Assembly: GCA_963693085.1 (NCBI GenBank)
Contig: OY856409.1
Location: 298,286,558 to 298,350,557 of the forward strand
DNA: 64,000 nt
Origin: Alisma plantago-aquatica
Lineage: Eukaryota; Streptophyta; Magnoliopsida; Alismatales; Alismataceae
Direction of reading: 5' to 3'
Positions 12,782 through 24,000 of the stretch are shown piece after piece. The notes beneath the pieces are model-generated. The model did not search any database. It had not been told where the DNA came from and was given only the letters and a program-made list of their open reading frames with translations. A program made the translations under genes and the position numbers. How positions within the stretch are numbered: the first letter of the stretch is position 1; every line of letters starts with the position of its first letter.

Positions 12782-12980
12782 CAGTGGCGGAGCCACATAT
12801 GAGCAACAAGGGACATGTCCCCTACCTTAATTTTTGATATATAGACAATTATAGACTATGTAGGTGAATATTTAAAGCACAAATCCCTTTTGTTCCCCCC
12901 TTCTAATTTTTTAATCCTTCCTTTTGGGTCGTTGAGTTGTGTTGTGCCCACCCTTGCAACATTTTCTTCCTCCGGCACTG
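12782..12980. mobile_element. hAT-type MITE with 8-bp target-site duplication
   Basis: The 199-bp element begins CAGTGGCGGAGCC and ends with the imperfect inverted copy CTCCGGCACTG. It is flanked by a perfect 8-bp direct repeat CTTGTAAG (12774-12781 and 12981-12988). An 8-bp duplication and CAGTG-type terminal inverted repeats are the signature of the hAT superfamily. It has no coding capacity. It is nested in H1. Confidence 0.85.
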
Positions 12981-14984
12981 CTTGTAAGCGATAGACATGT
13001 ATTATATAAAATATTTTTCGGTAGACAATTAGTAAATTGGTATTGAATTTAGATCCATTACAAAAAATACCAAATAACTTTAAAATAGTTAGTTTAATTT
13101 GTTCTGTAGTAAAATAGGATTTCTTAAACATCTAGAAGGTCATTCAAAGTGAGATCAAGATCTTAATTAATGGCATTGATGTGAAGATGGTGTAATGAAG
13201 CCACATGTTTTCTACAAAAAGTTCTATAATTATGTACCATTTGGTTACACAATAATAGTTGTCGCTTCCCACTACGTGTAATTTCCATGATGAAGATTGA
13301 GTTGTTTTCAATGATGTAGAACACTAGACAATATAGAAATAAACATTTGGCCAAGTGATGGATTAACTGGTGTTATTTGATCGCCCATGTTCTGCCTGAA
13401 ATTTTCCACCTCTCTGAGACATTGCCAAAATGCTTTGCAAAAAAATACATTAGCCAACTTATTGGTTATACAAAAAGTGCAAATTGGTTTTCTTTCCTTT
13501 CCTCCAATTACAAGCATATAACTATTATGTTATGCACATGCCTTTATTTTTTGTTTGATAATAAATATTGGATAATAATAACGATGACACTCATATAATA
13601 CAAGACTCTTAAAACATATGTAACACCAATGAAAATAATTTTGTTCCACACTACATTGTTGATATCACTTTTGAAAAAATTAGAAAGTATTAAATTGACA
13701 AGTTTTACTATTAACTTTAAGCTATATATAACTTGCATATTTTTTCAATGTGGCAATTGACTTCGTTTTTAACTTGCATATGGCACTTCATCTAAAACTC
13801 AATTGAGTTACATTGACAATTGATACTTTCTATATTTTTCTTATGTCTATATCAAGTATTCATGATATTAACAAGATGGATAAATTATATACTTTATTTA
13901 TCATCATTATTGTTTCTAATATTTTTGAAATATATTTTTATATATTACATCCTCATCTTGTTATGAAATTTTATCAATTTTATTCTGATTTTCATAAAGG
14001 CGGTATGAAAATAGGTTACAAACTATGATTAGAATATGAGACTGATTTTTGTTATGTAGCAATTAATGGTTACACACATTTCTTTGTTAGTTATATTTTA
14101 TACATCACATACAATTCTATCAATGATATATCTAAATTACGAACAATACCAAAGTTTAAAAGACATAATAGTGCATTCCTCTATGGCATTATTTAATATC
14201 AAAATAGGAAACACACATATAGATTTTCTTTTGTTAAAACATGAACAAATGAAGAAATGTTTTCTTTCATGGGAATTAGCATATGTATGTCATAGAACCC
14301 ATTACATAATACCCATGATAGATCCCTATCTGAGAATAGTAATTGAACAATAAGACAATGATTTCTATTGTATATATTTAGTTACTTTTATTGACTTTCA
14401 ATGTTGATTTTATAAAATGACATGCATATACATATACAATATCACCATCTCTTTCTTTGAAATGGTGATTCTACATTTTAAGTAATTTCTACTAGTAGAT
14501 TATTTTATAGTATGTACTTATACTTGTATTATGCTTTTGTATCTAATTAACAATAATAATTAATACTTATATTTATTAACTTTTGAGTTTGTGTATAGCT
14601 CAATTAATTAATATCTTTAGAAACACTTTCATTAAGAAATATAATATGCAATTTGAATAATAAGGTATTCAAAGAATCAACGCAAAATTATATTGAATTA
14701 TTTGTAACGTTATATAATGTGTATTCTCTTTGCCAATGAGTATTGATCAATATTCAACGAAAAAATATAGTATCCAAAATATAAAGTAAAAATACACACT
14801 ATGGTTTATTAATATATCTATAAGATGCCAAAAAAAAGAAATCTTGTTTACAATAATACATTATCCTTCTAAGTAACTAACATGTTTAGATTTTAACCAA
14901 TAAAAGTAACTTATTAGAAGATTTACTAGATAGTCATGGTAAGCTCTATTTTTAAACTTTTTTAATAAAAAATCATTAATCAAA

Positions 14985-15058
14985 TCACGCCATCATGGTG
15001 ACTTGAACCTAAGACCTCTTAGTAAAATACCAAGTAACTAACCAACTGAGTGTCCCAT
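14985..15058 (-). repeat. tRNA-derived SINE head or tRNA-like remnant
   Basis: On the minus strand 'CTCAGTTGGTTAG' (D-arm/A-box-like) is followed about 30 bases later by 'AGGTTCAAGTC' (T-arm/B-box-like), the spacing of an internal Pol III promoter. The acceptor ends do not pair, so it is not a functional tRNA. No poly(A) tail or clear target-site duplication was found. Confidence 0.45.
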
Positions 15059-15839
15059 CTTGGATTCTATTTTGGAACTTTGAAGAAATATATCACAATT
15101 TGTTTTATAAATTTAGAAAATAATAATGTCTTTGGTGTTGACTCTTTTGGTGATGTACATCTATATTTCATAATCCACCTATTGGATATGTTCTTGTCTA
15201 TTTACTTCCTTTCTTATCTAAACCACTATCTAGACTATTCTTGTATTTTTACTAATATGTCATTCTTATTCTTTTTAAAATCTATCAACCATACCTTATG
15301 TATTATTTTTTTCTTAAAATAATAATAGAAAATAATATTTTTAGTATTATATCTACATAATGGTAAGTTTATGGCATATTTTGATATATTATTTTAAGTA
15401 TTGAATTACAAAAAGCATAAAGGTTTTGTTAAATGGGTAGTACAATAGGTGAAGCAACAAAATTAGGATAAGAATACACTTTTGATATTTCAACAAGAAT
15501 TATGATAATACCTATTACTAATTTTTACTAATAACTATGATAGAATACACCCAAAATACTAATAATATGATCATAATATATTTCTATAAACAAGGTTTAC
15601 CAATGTATAAATATGATATCTCTTATTGTGGAAATCATCCTCTTCCTAATGCTTTATTATCACAAGTTTTAGGTGCTATAATTAAATTATATTTCACATA
15701 TGGATGCATTAAAAAAATCTGATAGCAATGATATTTTGTGTGAATCTAAACAAAATGATGTCTTTCCCATCCATAAGATTGGATATTAAAAACAAGTTAT
15801 AACTTCTACATACGCTAAATTAAACAAATGCTAGTATGT

Positions 15840-15902
15840 CATTATTATTACTATTATTATTAGTATTGTTATTATTGTTATTATTGTTATTATTATTGTT
15901 GA
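15840..15902. repeat. (TTA)n / (TTG)n compound microsatellite
   Basis: Imperfect trinucleotide array of ATT/TTA units with TTG interruptions, inside H1. Confidence 0.8.
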
Positions 15903-16136
15903 TATATTTATTAGATTGACTCATGTCACGCAAACCTCATAATGTTTTCACATAAAAAAAACACAAAGACATCTCATATCTTTCAACATCTTTTTGTTGA
16001 ACATTTTTTTACAGTTCTTAACCTCTATTAGGAAACCAGTCTATTTTTATAACACAATATTATTACAAATAATTTTAGTAATTATTTTTTTATTTTTTTT
16101 ATTATCTAATCTAAAGTCAACATATCTTTCTCAACA

Positions 16137-16164
16137 CATGTATGTACATGAGTGCATTTACTAG
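16137..16164 (+). other. Helitron H1 3' terminus: hairpin plus CTAG
   Basis: CATGTA-TG-TACATG (16137-16150) forms a 6-bp stem. It is followed by AGTGCATTTA and then CTAG. The H2 terminus (minus strand, 52458-52426) has the same plan and a similar tail (GTGCGTTCA-CTAG). Confidence 0.6.
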
Positions 16165-16207
16165 TATATATATTATATATATTATATGTATCATATATAT
16201 ATATATT
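16165..16207. repeat. (TA)n-rich array, right flank of H1
   Basis: Imperfect TATATAT/TATTATAT array between the Helitron-like 3' end and the copia leader. The corresponding array in X2 is at 52110-52425. Confidence 0.8.
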
Positions 16208-16338
16208 ATAGGGTTTGTATGTGGTCTTTAATCGGATATGCACATTAATCATTTAAATATAAACATTGCATATAAGATAAATGATAAAACAAAAATATGA
16301 TCATATTGATTGAATCCCTAAATATAGTAAATTGACTT

Positions 16339-16352
16339 GACTCTGATATCAC
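16339..16352 (-). other. Primer-binding site of copia X1
   Basis: Minus strand reads GTGATATCAGAGTC, a mutated form of the initiator-Met tRNA complement TGGTATCAGAGC, directly after the LTR end ...CCCTATA. The leader that follows, to 16207, aligns with 51976-52110. Confidence 0.75.
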
Positions 16353-17120
16353 TATAGGGAAATATGGCATCAGATACGATAGTAAAAATAAAAAATTTAA
16401 CTTCCATATTCCCCTTGGACAGTATATCACATCAAGAACTATGTAATAGGAAAAGAAGGATATGAGGTATATACCTTGTGTCAGAGCAAGTCTAATGACT
16501 ATCATTTGTTGTAGTGTGTTACTTTTTTCAAGTTGCACCTAGACGGCGTCGATGACGACCTCCTGGTTGATCACCATGGACCGAGGTTGATTGTGTCCTC
16601 CTAGCGGGTGGCAACAACCTTCTCACCTCTATAATAGTCCACATGGACCACTGGGAACTCTTGTCATTCTAGATAAACAGACAGGAAGGAGTTATCCCTT
16701 TTACTCAACCTGCTATTATCGACTACCTCTCCCAACTGTCTGTCCCTTGTTGTTCCTCACTTTGACGGGTAGAACTTGCTCAACTTCTCACATTACCACA
16801 ACTATGAGAACACAACAATTGTTAGTTTTATTTTTTTTCCTAGAAAGATCCGACTACCCCTCTATTTATGAGATGGTTAGGGTCAGGAGTTGTTGTCTCA
16901 GTGGGAGTCAAACAGACGATATTTCATGAATTTTATGAACCCTACAAACCATGTATTGTCCAGTTTACAAGTGAATCGATCGGTTTATAAGTGAATCAAT
17001 CAGTTCACATATGAGACGATCGGTTCAAACCAAGAACCAATCGTGTCACTATGGCAATTGTATTGACAATAAATATTCAATTAATTCACAACATGACATC
17101 ATCACCACTCCTAGGTCCAA
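16353..17120 (-). repeat. 5' LTR of copia X1
   Basis: On the minus strand it aligns through most of its length with 51177-51961. Shared blocks include the TATA region, an 'actccttcctgt' block and the terminal 'catatttccctaNa'. The outer end near 17120 is approximate, because the first ~30 bases are diverged. Around 16968-17035 there are repeated 'aagtgaatcgatcggtt'-like words. The plus-strand frame at 16591-16929 is antisense to the LTR and not a gene. Confidence 0.75.
16857..16870 (-). promoter_or_regulatory. LTR TATA box (X1)
   Basis: Minus strand reads CATAAATAGAGGGG, the counterpart of AATAAATAGAGGGG at 51408 in the X2 LTR. It sits in the middle of the LTR, where a copia promoter is expected. 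Confidence 0.5.
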
Positions 17121-18340
17121 TCAAATTGATCAACCAAATGGTCAGTTCACGACCTGAAATAGTTGGTTGATAGTTTCACTTGTTGGACTAGTCATTTCAG
17201 AGTTTTGATTGCCAATGTTGGTTCAAATTGACCTGACAATTGAATTGATTGGTTTAACAATTGAATTGGTCAGTTAACAGTGTTGTTATTCAATTTTCAA
17301 CCATTGTTATTTAAATTTAATACCTAAATAGTTTAGTAATCAAGTTAAACATCATTCATGAATAAACTTGTATTCTAGGTGTATCCTATGTGTGTGACCC
17401 TATAGATTCCAAGTAACATTGGCAATGAATGTCTACAACCAACTTATGACATCACAAGCAATGAGTGGTATCCAACATGACATAGTTTCTACCTAATTAC
17501 TAAAAAGGTCAAGAAAAAATTCAACCTACAATATGTGATTGGTGTTATAGTGATCATATAGTTCCCTTGTCTCTGATATCTAGATTGAACTCAAGATATA
17601 GAATCATCATCCTCTTCAACATGCAATCCATGTTTCTTGAACTAAAATAGACTGTTTGATATATATGTAAGCTCAATGTCACATATTGACTAACATTGGC
17701 ATGGCTATACATTTCTCAGTCTCGCTTATCAAGTGGCCATGACATGATACTCCAGCGGGAGGGATAAATCACATCTACATCACTCAATCGCATTCTCATG
17801 TGTCACAATGCACCTGAGAACCACATTTATGGCAATCCTTATTCAAGGTCACTTTGTATGATGTCAAAGTACATTGAACGACATGTGATGAGTGTAGTGA
17901 TTTCAGGTCTAAGAATCAAAATCACCACAATCACTATGAGATATGATTCTGACTACCAATCATAGTTTTTATGCATCACTCTCATGGTGGGCCTATCTAA
18001 AACATTTTTCTCTAACAAGCATTTATGTGCTTGAATTGATATATAATGTCATTACTAAATGAAATTATATCATCAACCAACACATACTCTAGTCATATGT
18101 GATATTGTTGTCTATCAACATTCCACAATAGCATCCGAGTAGGGACATAATAAGAATGTATATACTCTTAACATCCATGTGATCTTATTATTTAGGTCCT
18201 CAACCTGAACAGATGCATCATTGAGTAACATCATTTTTTAGACATTTATTATGTGTCAACTTGTTGAATGAGTCATTCATTGAACACACCATGTGGTCCT
18301 ACCAAAGGAACCAAAAAATAATGTAATATATATCCTAGTT
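17120..18340 (-). other. Possible further copia LTR or leader sequence
   Basis: On the minus strand the style of sequence (for example 'ggagtatcatgtcatggcca' and 'ggaatctatagggtcacac') is typical of copia LTRs. I found no partner copy in the window and no termini. It may be the host element into which X1 inserted, or a longer LTR of X1 itself. Confidence 0.3.
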
Positions 18341-19220
18341 TACGGTGTCCAACATACATTATAAGAACCAACATAAATTAATGTGTTATTCCTCGACTGT
18401 TTGTATAGAGAACACAATCTTTTTTATTTCTACTTCATAACCTTTTCTACAATGTTCCTTAAAAATTGTTCATTGATCATGTGATTGGGGATAGTACATA
18501 AATTACTACTGTGAGCTATGATATTTTGGTTGTCAAGGTCATGTAAGATTGATATGACATGGTTTCTTATCTCAACACGACCATCGACCACTTGTCACTA
18601 CTAATTAATGACCACAAAATGCTTTCCTTCATCTCATTCTTAATGATTATGGTACAACTTGGTGTTTTGGTCACCATTAATTATCCATTTGAGTCTGTTT
18701 TTGTATCATATAAATAATTACTTAGAATTATCCCCTTTCTGTTGTCTCTCTTTCTCATATTTTCATTTCATCATATCGGGGAATAAAAGATCTAACCTCA
18801 ACTTAGTGTCAATATTCTCATAACAGACATGGAAATCTTTAGGAGGTTGTAGTGATTTAACTTTTCCCTCAACCAAGAGTTAAGTGCATATTTGTGTTAT
18901 ATATCTTCTTGAACATGTCAAAGAGGATTTTATTGTTAATGGGATTCTTCCACCTAGTCTTGACCACCTACTTGATCCTTCCCACACACACAAAAGTATG
19001 TGGACCCTAAATGGATGAGGAGGATGATACTTGTGGATGAGGCCAATTTTCATCTAGAAGTGGTTACTAAATGGATGAGAGCTGAGTATTATTGTCATGT
19101 GTGGTTAGACATCAATCTAAGCTTCATTTCACAAGATGATTATTAAGCATTCCTGACACATGATTCACTGACTTCATATTGTTCAACTAGGTGGTGACCC
19201 TGATGGTGATATGAATCATG

Positions 19221-19401
19221 GAGACCACCAACATTCATGGTGATGGTGAATCTCACCATGAATTGATATTGGACACTAAGGCCCCTAAATTTCACTCTAA
19301 TTCTACAGATGAGACCACCAACATTCATTGTGTTGTTGAATCTCACCATGACTTGGTCTAGGACCCTGAGGCCCCCAAAATTATAGTCAAATTTTGTAGA
19401 T
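19221..19401. repeat. 90-bp tandem duplication
   Basis: Two copies, both beginning 'gagaccaccaacattcat' at 19221 and 19311. The period is exactly 90 bases (30 codons), so the minus-strand frame 19143-19415 repeats a 30-residue block ('MNVGGL' twice). Confidence 0.85.
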
Positions 19402-20350
19402 GTTGTTGAATGCATTCATAACCATCCACATGACCTTAGTTTGTGCAATTTAACTAATAATCTTCCTCATGGGAATTGTCTCACTTCTAGTCTCTCATCA
19501 TAAGAACTAAAGATAATGGAATTGTAGCTGCCTCTATTGAATTATCTAGCACTCGTTACTTGATTTGTGATAGTAATCGGGCTGAGATGCTAGAGGGCAT
19601 GTTTTAAACTAATGATGATACTATTTCCCTTAATCTACTTCAGTTTAGAGGTGAAGTGTCAAATGTGGGAACAACAATCCAACACAATTTGTTGTCATAC
19701 CTTTGAGTCTTATCTCAAAGTAGAAGATAAATTTTCCTTTCACCTCATTGGTAATTTTCTTTATCTTACTTTATGTTTTGAGAAGAGAAGAATCTCCCAC
19801 AATCTTTGTGATGACAACAATTAATACACCATTGGTATTTTTTCTCTTCTCTAGAGTGGGGTTTCATCTGGTTCTCCAAGTTAATTATTTAGGTCTTCTT
19901 GGAGATTCTACTTCCATTCCCGCCTATGGGGATATCATGGTCATTGCCCTCTATCAAGTCAATAGTACACACAAAAAGTTTGGTCTAAACATCACTAAGT
20001 GTCTTATTAGTAATGTGGGATTTCTCACATGCATCCTTCTACTCTTTTTTCTTTTAGGACTCACCATAGTTGTGACAGTAGATACCTCTCATCCTTATAG
20101 ATCGATAGTGTCTTGGTTCTCATTCTTTTCCTTATGTTTTTTTTGCAAATTCTTTCTTTTTGGGTGTGTTACTAGTGTATGGGTTATGACTTTTGTTTCC
20201 ACATGTTGGGAAGTAGACTTATTGATCTGGTGTTTACAAATAGAGCATTAATCTTATCGATTATGCTATGCACTCATGTTCATCCACCAGTAGCAAAAAT
20301 CTCGCAAACATCACAATGATTAGGATAAGCTTCATTCCTAATTGATTTTT

Positions 20351-20387
20351 CATCATCACTATCATCATCATGATCATCATCATCATA
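20351..20387. repeat. (ATC)n microsatellite
   Basis: Imperfect CAT/ATC trinucleotide run. Confidence 0.8.
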
Positions 20388-21099
20388 TAAGCCTAAATAC
20401 AAACCATATTTTGGTTATCTACATGGATCTTTCTTTTCCAATCAGCTATATTATCACTCATATCTTAATCAAGATGTAATGGTTCATCTCTTCACAATAT
20501 CTTTCTAGATTAATTTGTCCCTACCTCTTCTTTTATTTGTACCCGACTCAAACAAAATGGATTTGTATAGGTGTATTTTTCGATCTTTTTTCTCATGTTA
20601 ATACCATCTCAATTATCCCTCACATAACTTGTCCTTGATGGCCTCCACCCTCACTTTGTTCATCATATAGTTATTTCTCAAGTGATCTTTTCTTGTATCC
20701 ATCTCAGCTTATGCATTTTGTCTACATTTGACTTGTTGAAGCATTTGGTTCTTCACTTCCCAATGTTCACACTTGCATACCATGCTATGCCATATAAAAA
20801 AACATAAAAACATGCTTTTTAATCTATGGGGGATCATCGAGTGAATAATACTCCAATTTTTATCCTTTATCAATCCCATTCATCCCAAATTGATTGTCCC
20901 ATAATGGTAATTGAATTAGGGGTGGGTCTTTCTCAGATGAGATGTCAACAAAAATCCTTGTACATCCCAACATTTGTCCAATCTTCCCTTCTATCTTTTT
21001 CTCTTGGTTCCCCTTTGGAATTATCCATGATGGAATAGTTGTTACCCACATTTAGAAGGGATACACATAAAGGAATGGATTTTAGAATCTCCTAGATAA

Positions 21100-24000
21100 T
21101 ATTTGATTTAAGATTTTATTGCTTAACGAGGATGAGATGATGATCAACAAACTAGGGTCATCAGTTGAGGGCAAACTTGAGATCAACCACTGTAGAAAAC
21201 TGAGTAAGAATAAGGCCTCCAGTAAGGGTGAGAAACTCAAGCTTGCCTTAGAGATGCCAGGATGAAATCTACCTTTTGATTTGTAAGGTGTTAATCTTTC
21301 CCCACAAAATATGGTTAATGACTATGATATAGTGGTAGTCATCCACCTCCTAAATTATCAAATCAATGAAGTGTATCCATGGACTCTTCTTTCCTTCCTT
21401 AAAGAATGGCTTCTTTAGGTTAGCAGTGTTGCTTCCTAGATGCACTGGGGTTGTCCCTCTTCAACTTCAATAATTAGTAATGGTGACATTGGCTCTATCT
21501 TTTATCTATCTCTTGACTCTGGGTGGTGGTTGAGGTATTTAGGCAACAAATATTTTCCAAATGGAGGCAGGGTTGAGAATTATAACCACAACTATAAGTA
21601 GATGGCTCCCCTCCACTCACCATTGTTAGGTAAAGCGTCAACTCTAGAGATGGATTTGATCTTGGATTAGATAGTGAGCTTTAGTTTAGTTTGTTATTTT
21701 GAGATGTTTTCTTGTTCCCATCAAAGGTATAGAAGAAATTTGGATAGTGGGAAAGTAATAAAGATTTACTAAGTGGCCTTATAAGGAATTTTCTCTATAT
21801 CTCTCTCAGCATACCTCCTATATGAATAGTCCTCTAATCATGAATGATAGATCTATGTTTTTAAGTATGTTTCTCCTCTTTTATTTGACAAGATTCATGG
21901 AGAGACTAGGTAGAGACATATAAGAGCTATATAATATATGATACTCCCTATACCACCCTTTTCCATCAAGTTGGATACTATATTAGATTTGTAAAACTCC
22001 ATATATACATCAAAGTCATTTTGTGAACTCCCTTGATAATGATAATTGTATGGGTGAATGAAAACTGAAACAAAAGTTTTACATTTATATAAAACATAAG
22101 CCATCCATTTCGATCAAGTCGGTGGTAAAAAGTTGCTAGACCGTGTGTTGGTTGTTTAGTTTAGAATAAATGATTAAATTTAAGTTTGTTATGTTTATCC
22201 CTAAATGTGAGGTGTAGGTCAACCCTACTCCCCCATGAACCCACTACTTCAATCATTTTATTTTGACCTTATTTTTTAATTAAGTAACTATTTTTATATT
22301 TCGTGTGTGGATCAATGTCTTGATTTAGATAATTCCTAGGATTTAAAATTCTTGGTTACCTTAGAGTATTTTATATTAATGTTTCGTAGTGGTAGTTGAT
22401 GTTAGTTTTTTTCACCAGTTTCATTATTTCTAGCCCCTATCATAATTCAACCAAAACAAAGTTTATACCCTAAAACCCAATCGATAAAATTATAAGTATG
22501 TATCTAACTAGTAGAAGTAATTTTAACCAACTAGTTAGATTCAAAACATGCCACTTTGTTAAAACTCAAGAGACTTGAATTCTAGTATAAAAGTGTGTCA
22601 ATCATTCCCTTTTTTGAACTCATTGATGATGCATCAATGACATTCTTGGATAATAAGCAGCATGGAACATGTGTTTCCTTGGTCGACTTGCTTCACATGA
22701 TAGTTGACTTGTGACATATGAGACTTGGCATGCGTCAAGATATAAGTTCTATATGTGACCTAAAATATATGGTGATACATTTTGGTGTCATTATACATTG
22801 TTCTATTTACAATTGGGCTTATCACAACCCAGCCACATGGTTTCTACACCATGTTATCACATTTCTAAAAATGGTTAATTTTAACTTAAGTACGAGAGTA
22901 AAGTGTTACAAATTACTTTTACAAAAAGATTGTGCACTACTTTAGAAAAGGTTCTATTAAAATTAAACAAGGACAAAGTAAATAATTCCATTTGATGTAG
23001 CTATTGAGAATTCAACGCTAAAAGAACCAAGATTTTGCTTGGTGTTGAACTCTTCTATTAATTCATGTAGACAATAATAGGAAATCCATGCACCATAAAA
23101 GCACAATATTAGGCATTTCTTATGGTGAATCTATAGAGAAAAATGCCATTTTTAAACCAATGTGAAAAAAAATCCCCAAAAACCCAAAACTATTGAATTT
23201 ATAATGCAATTATATTCTATATATTACATGGTATTTCAAATGATATTAATCAAGTTAAATCAAATAAAATATAATGAAAATGAATAATTCATATATATAT
23301 TAACAAGTATTAGATATTTTACATTCTCATTCCCCACCCTTCTAACCAATGTTATTTTTTGACAAGAGATTTTTCAATACATTTGAATTCTATATTGTTT
23401 ATAAGTAAATCTAATAGTCGGTGCATTTACAAGTGACAGAACCATTACACTTTTCACTACTTAATTGTGTATATTGAAGTGGATTAATTATCTAATCCTC
23501 CACTCCCACAATTGGTACTTCGTTTTTCTTAGACCATAAACTGATTTCAACTAAATATTTTGGTTTCCAAGAGTGTTCTACCTATTATTGGCACCTTGTA
23601 TTCCATAATTTTTATTTCAGCTACTTATATGCAATGTAAGGAGAATTTACTACTCAAAAAGCTAGGTAATTTGTGTTTATATAAGGGTTATGATGCTTAC
23701 TAGAGTTTACATATAACATGAGAACAACAAAAAACCATATTCATGCCATCTCTCTCAATAAGTTTAACACATTACTTATTTTTTACTTTGTTTTTCAAAG
23801 ATGCTAATCATATATACCTTCTTTGAATTCATATTTTTATTAAAGTTTCATGCTAATATCTTCATGTAAGTCCATGATATCGACCAATAGAATCTAGTTA
23901 TTATCAAAATTATTGTTCCTCAAACTTTAAAATGGTTATTGATTCATTCATTACCTTGTTGTAGTAAATGTTTTCCCAATTTTCTCTTAACAACCGAAAT

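Larger units (their letters stand above)
10752..16164 (+). mobile_element. Helitron-like insert H1 (non-autonomous)
   Basis: Its left end, immediately after (TA)n, reads TACTATTAAAAAAG, close to the left end of H2 (TACTACTATAAAAAG). Its right end has a small hairpin (16137-16150), a 10-base spacer and CTAG at 16161-16164, followed by a T and another (TA)n array. This matches the Helitron rule of a 3' hairpin shortly before CTRR and insertion between A and T. No Rep or helicase sequence was found inside, so it would have been moved in trans. The interior is AT-rich and holds a hAT MITE, a tRNA-like SINE remnant, a possible BED zinc finger and an exon-like fragment. The 5' TC dinucleotide is not preserved, so the left terminus is approximate. 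Confidence 0.5.
2600..17120 (-). mobile_element. Copia composite X1 (minus strand, nested insertions)
   Basis: Read on the minus strand from 17120 downward, this is one copia retrotransposon with foreign inserts: LTR (about 17120-16353), methionine-tRNA-type primer-binding site, a short leader, a (TA)n array, a Helitron-like insert (10752-16164), more (TA)n, a ~1.2 kb upstream segment, gag, protease, integrase, an unidentified ~2.8 kb insert, and RT-RNase H ending near 2630. Gag-PR-INT-RT-RH is the copia domain order. The same LTR, leader and upstream segment recur on the plus strand at 51177-64000. The 3' LTR is missing: the sequence switches to a plus-strand copia remnant at about 2600. All coding parts hold stops and frameshifts. 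The upstream segment at 9470-10718 could instead be the LTR of a second copia element nested in the first. Confidence 0.65.
18340..21100. other. Unassigned region with coding-like patches
   Basis: No recognised gene. It contains a 90-bp tandem duplication (19221-19401) and a longer plus-strand frame (19748-20251) that is very hydrophobic and Phe/Leu-rich, as expected of translated T-rich DNA. A minus-strand patch at 20860-21051 ('CTRIFVDISSEKDPP') faintly recalls plant LINE ORF1, but the evidence is too thin to call. Confidence 0.25.

Noticed and set aside
19748..20251. 167-aa plus-strand frame with membrane-like hydrophobicity
   Set aside because: The Phe/Leu/Val richness follows from T-rich DNA. 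There is no start context, conserved motif or partner gene.
20860..21051. Possible LINE ORF1 (DUF4283-like) fragment on the minus strand
   Set aside because: Only a vague resemblance over about 20 residues, with no zinc knuckle, endonuclease or RT nearby.
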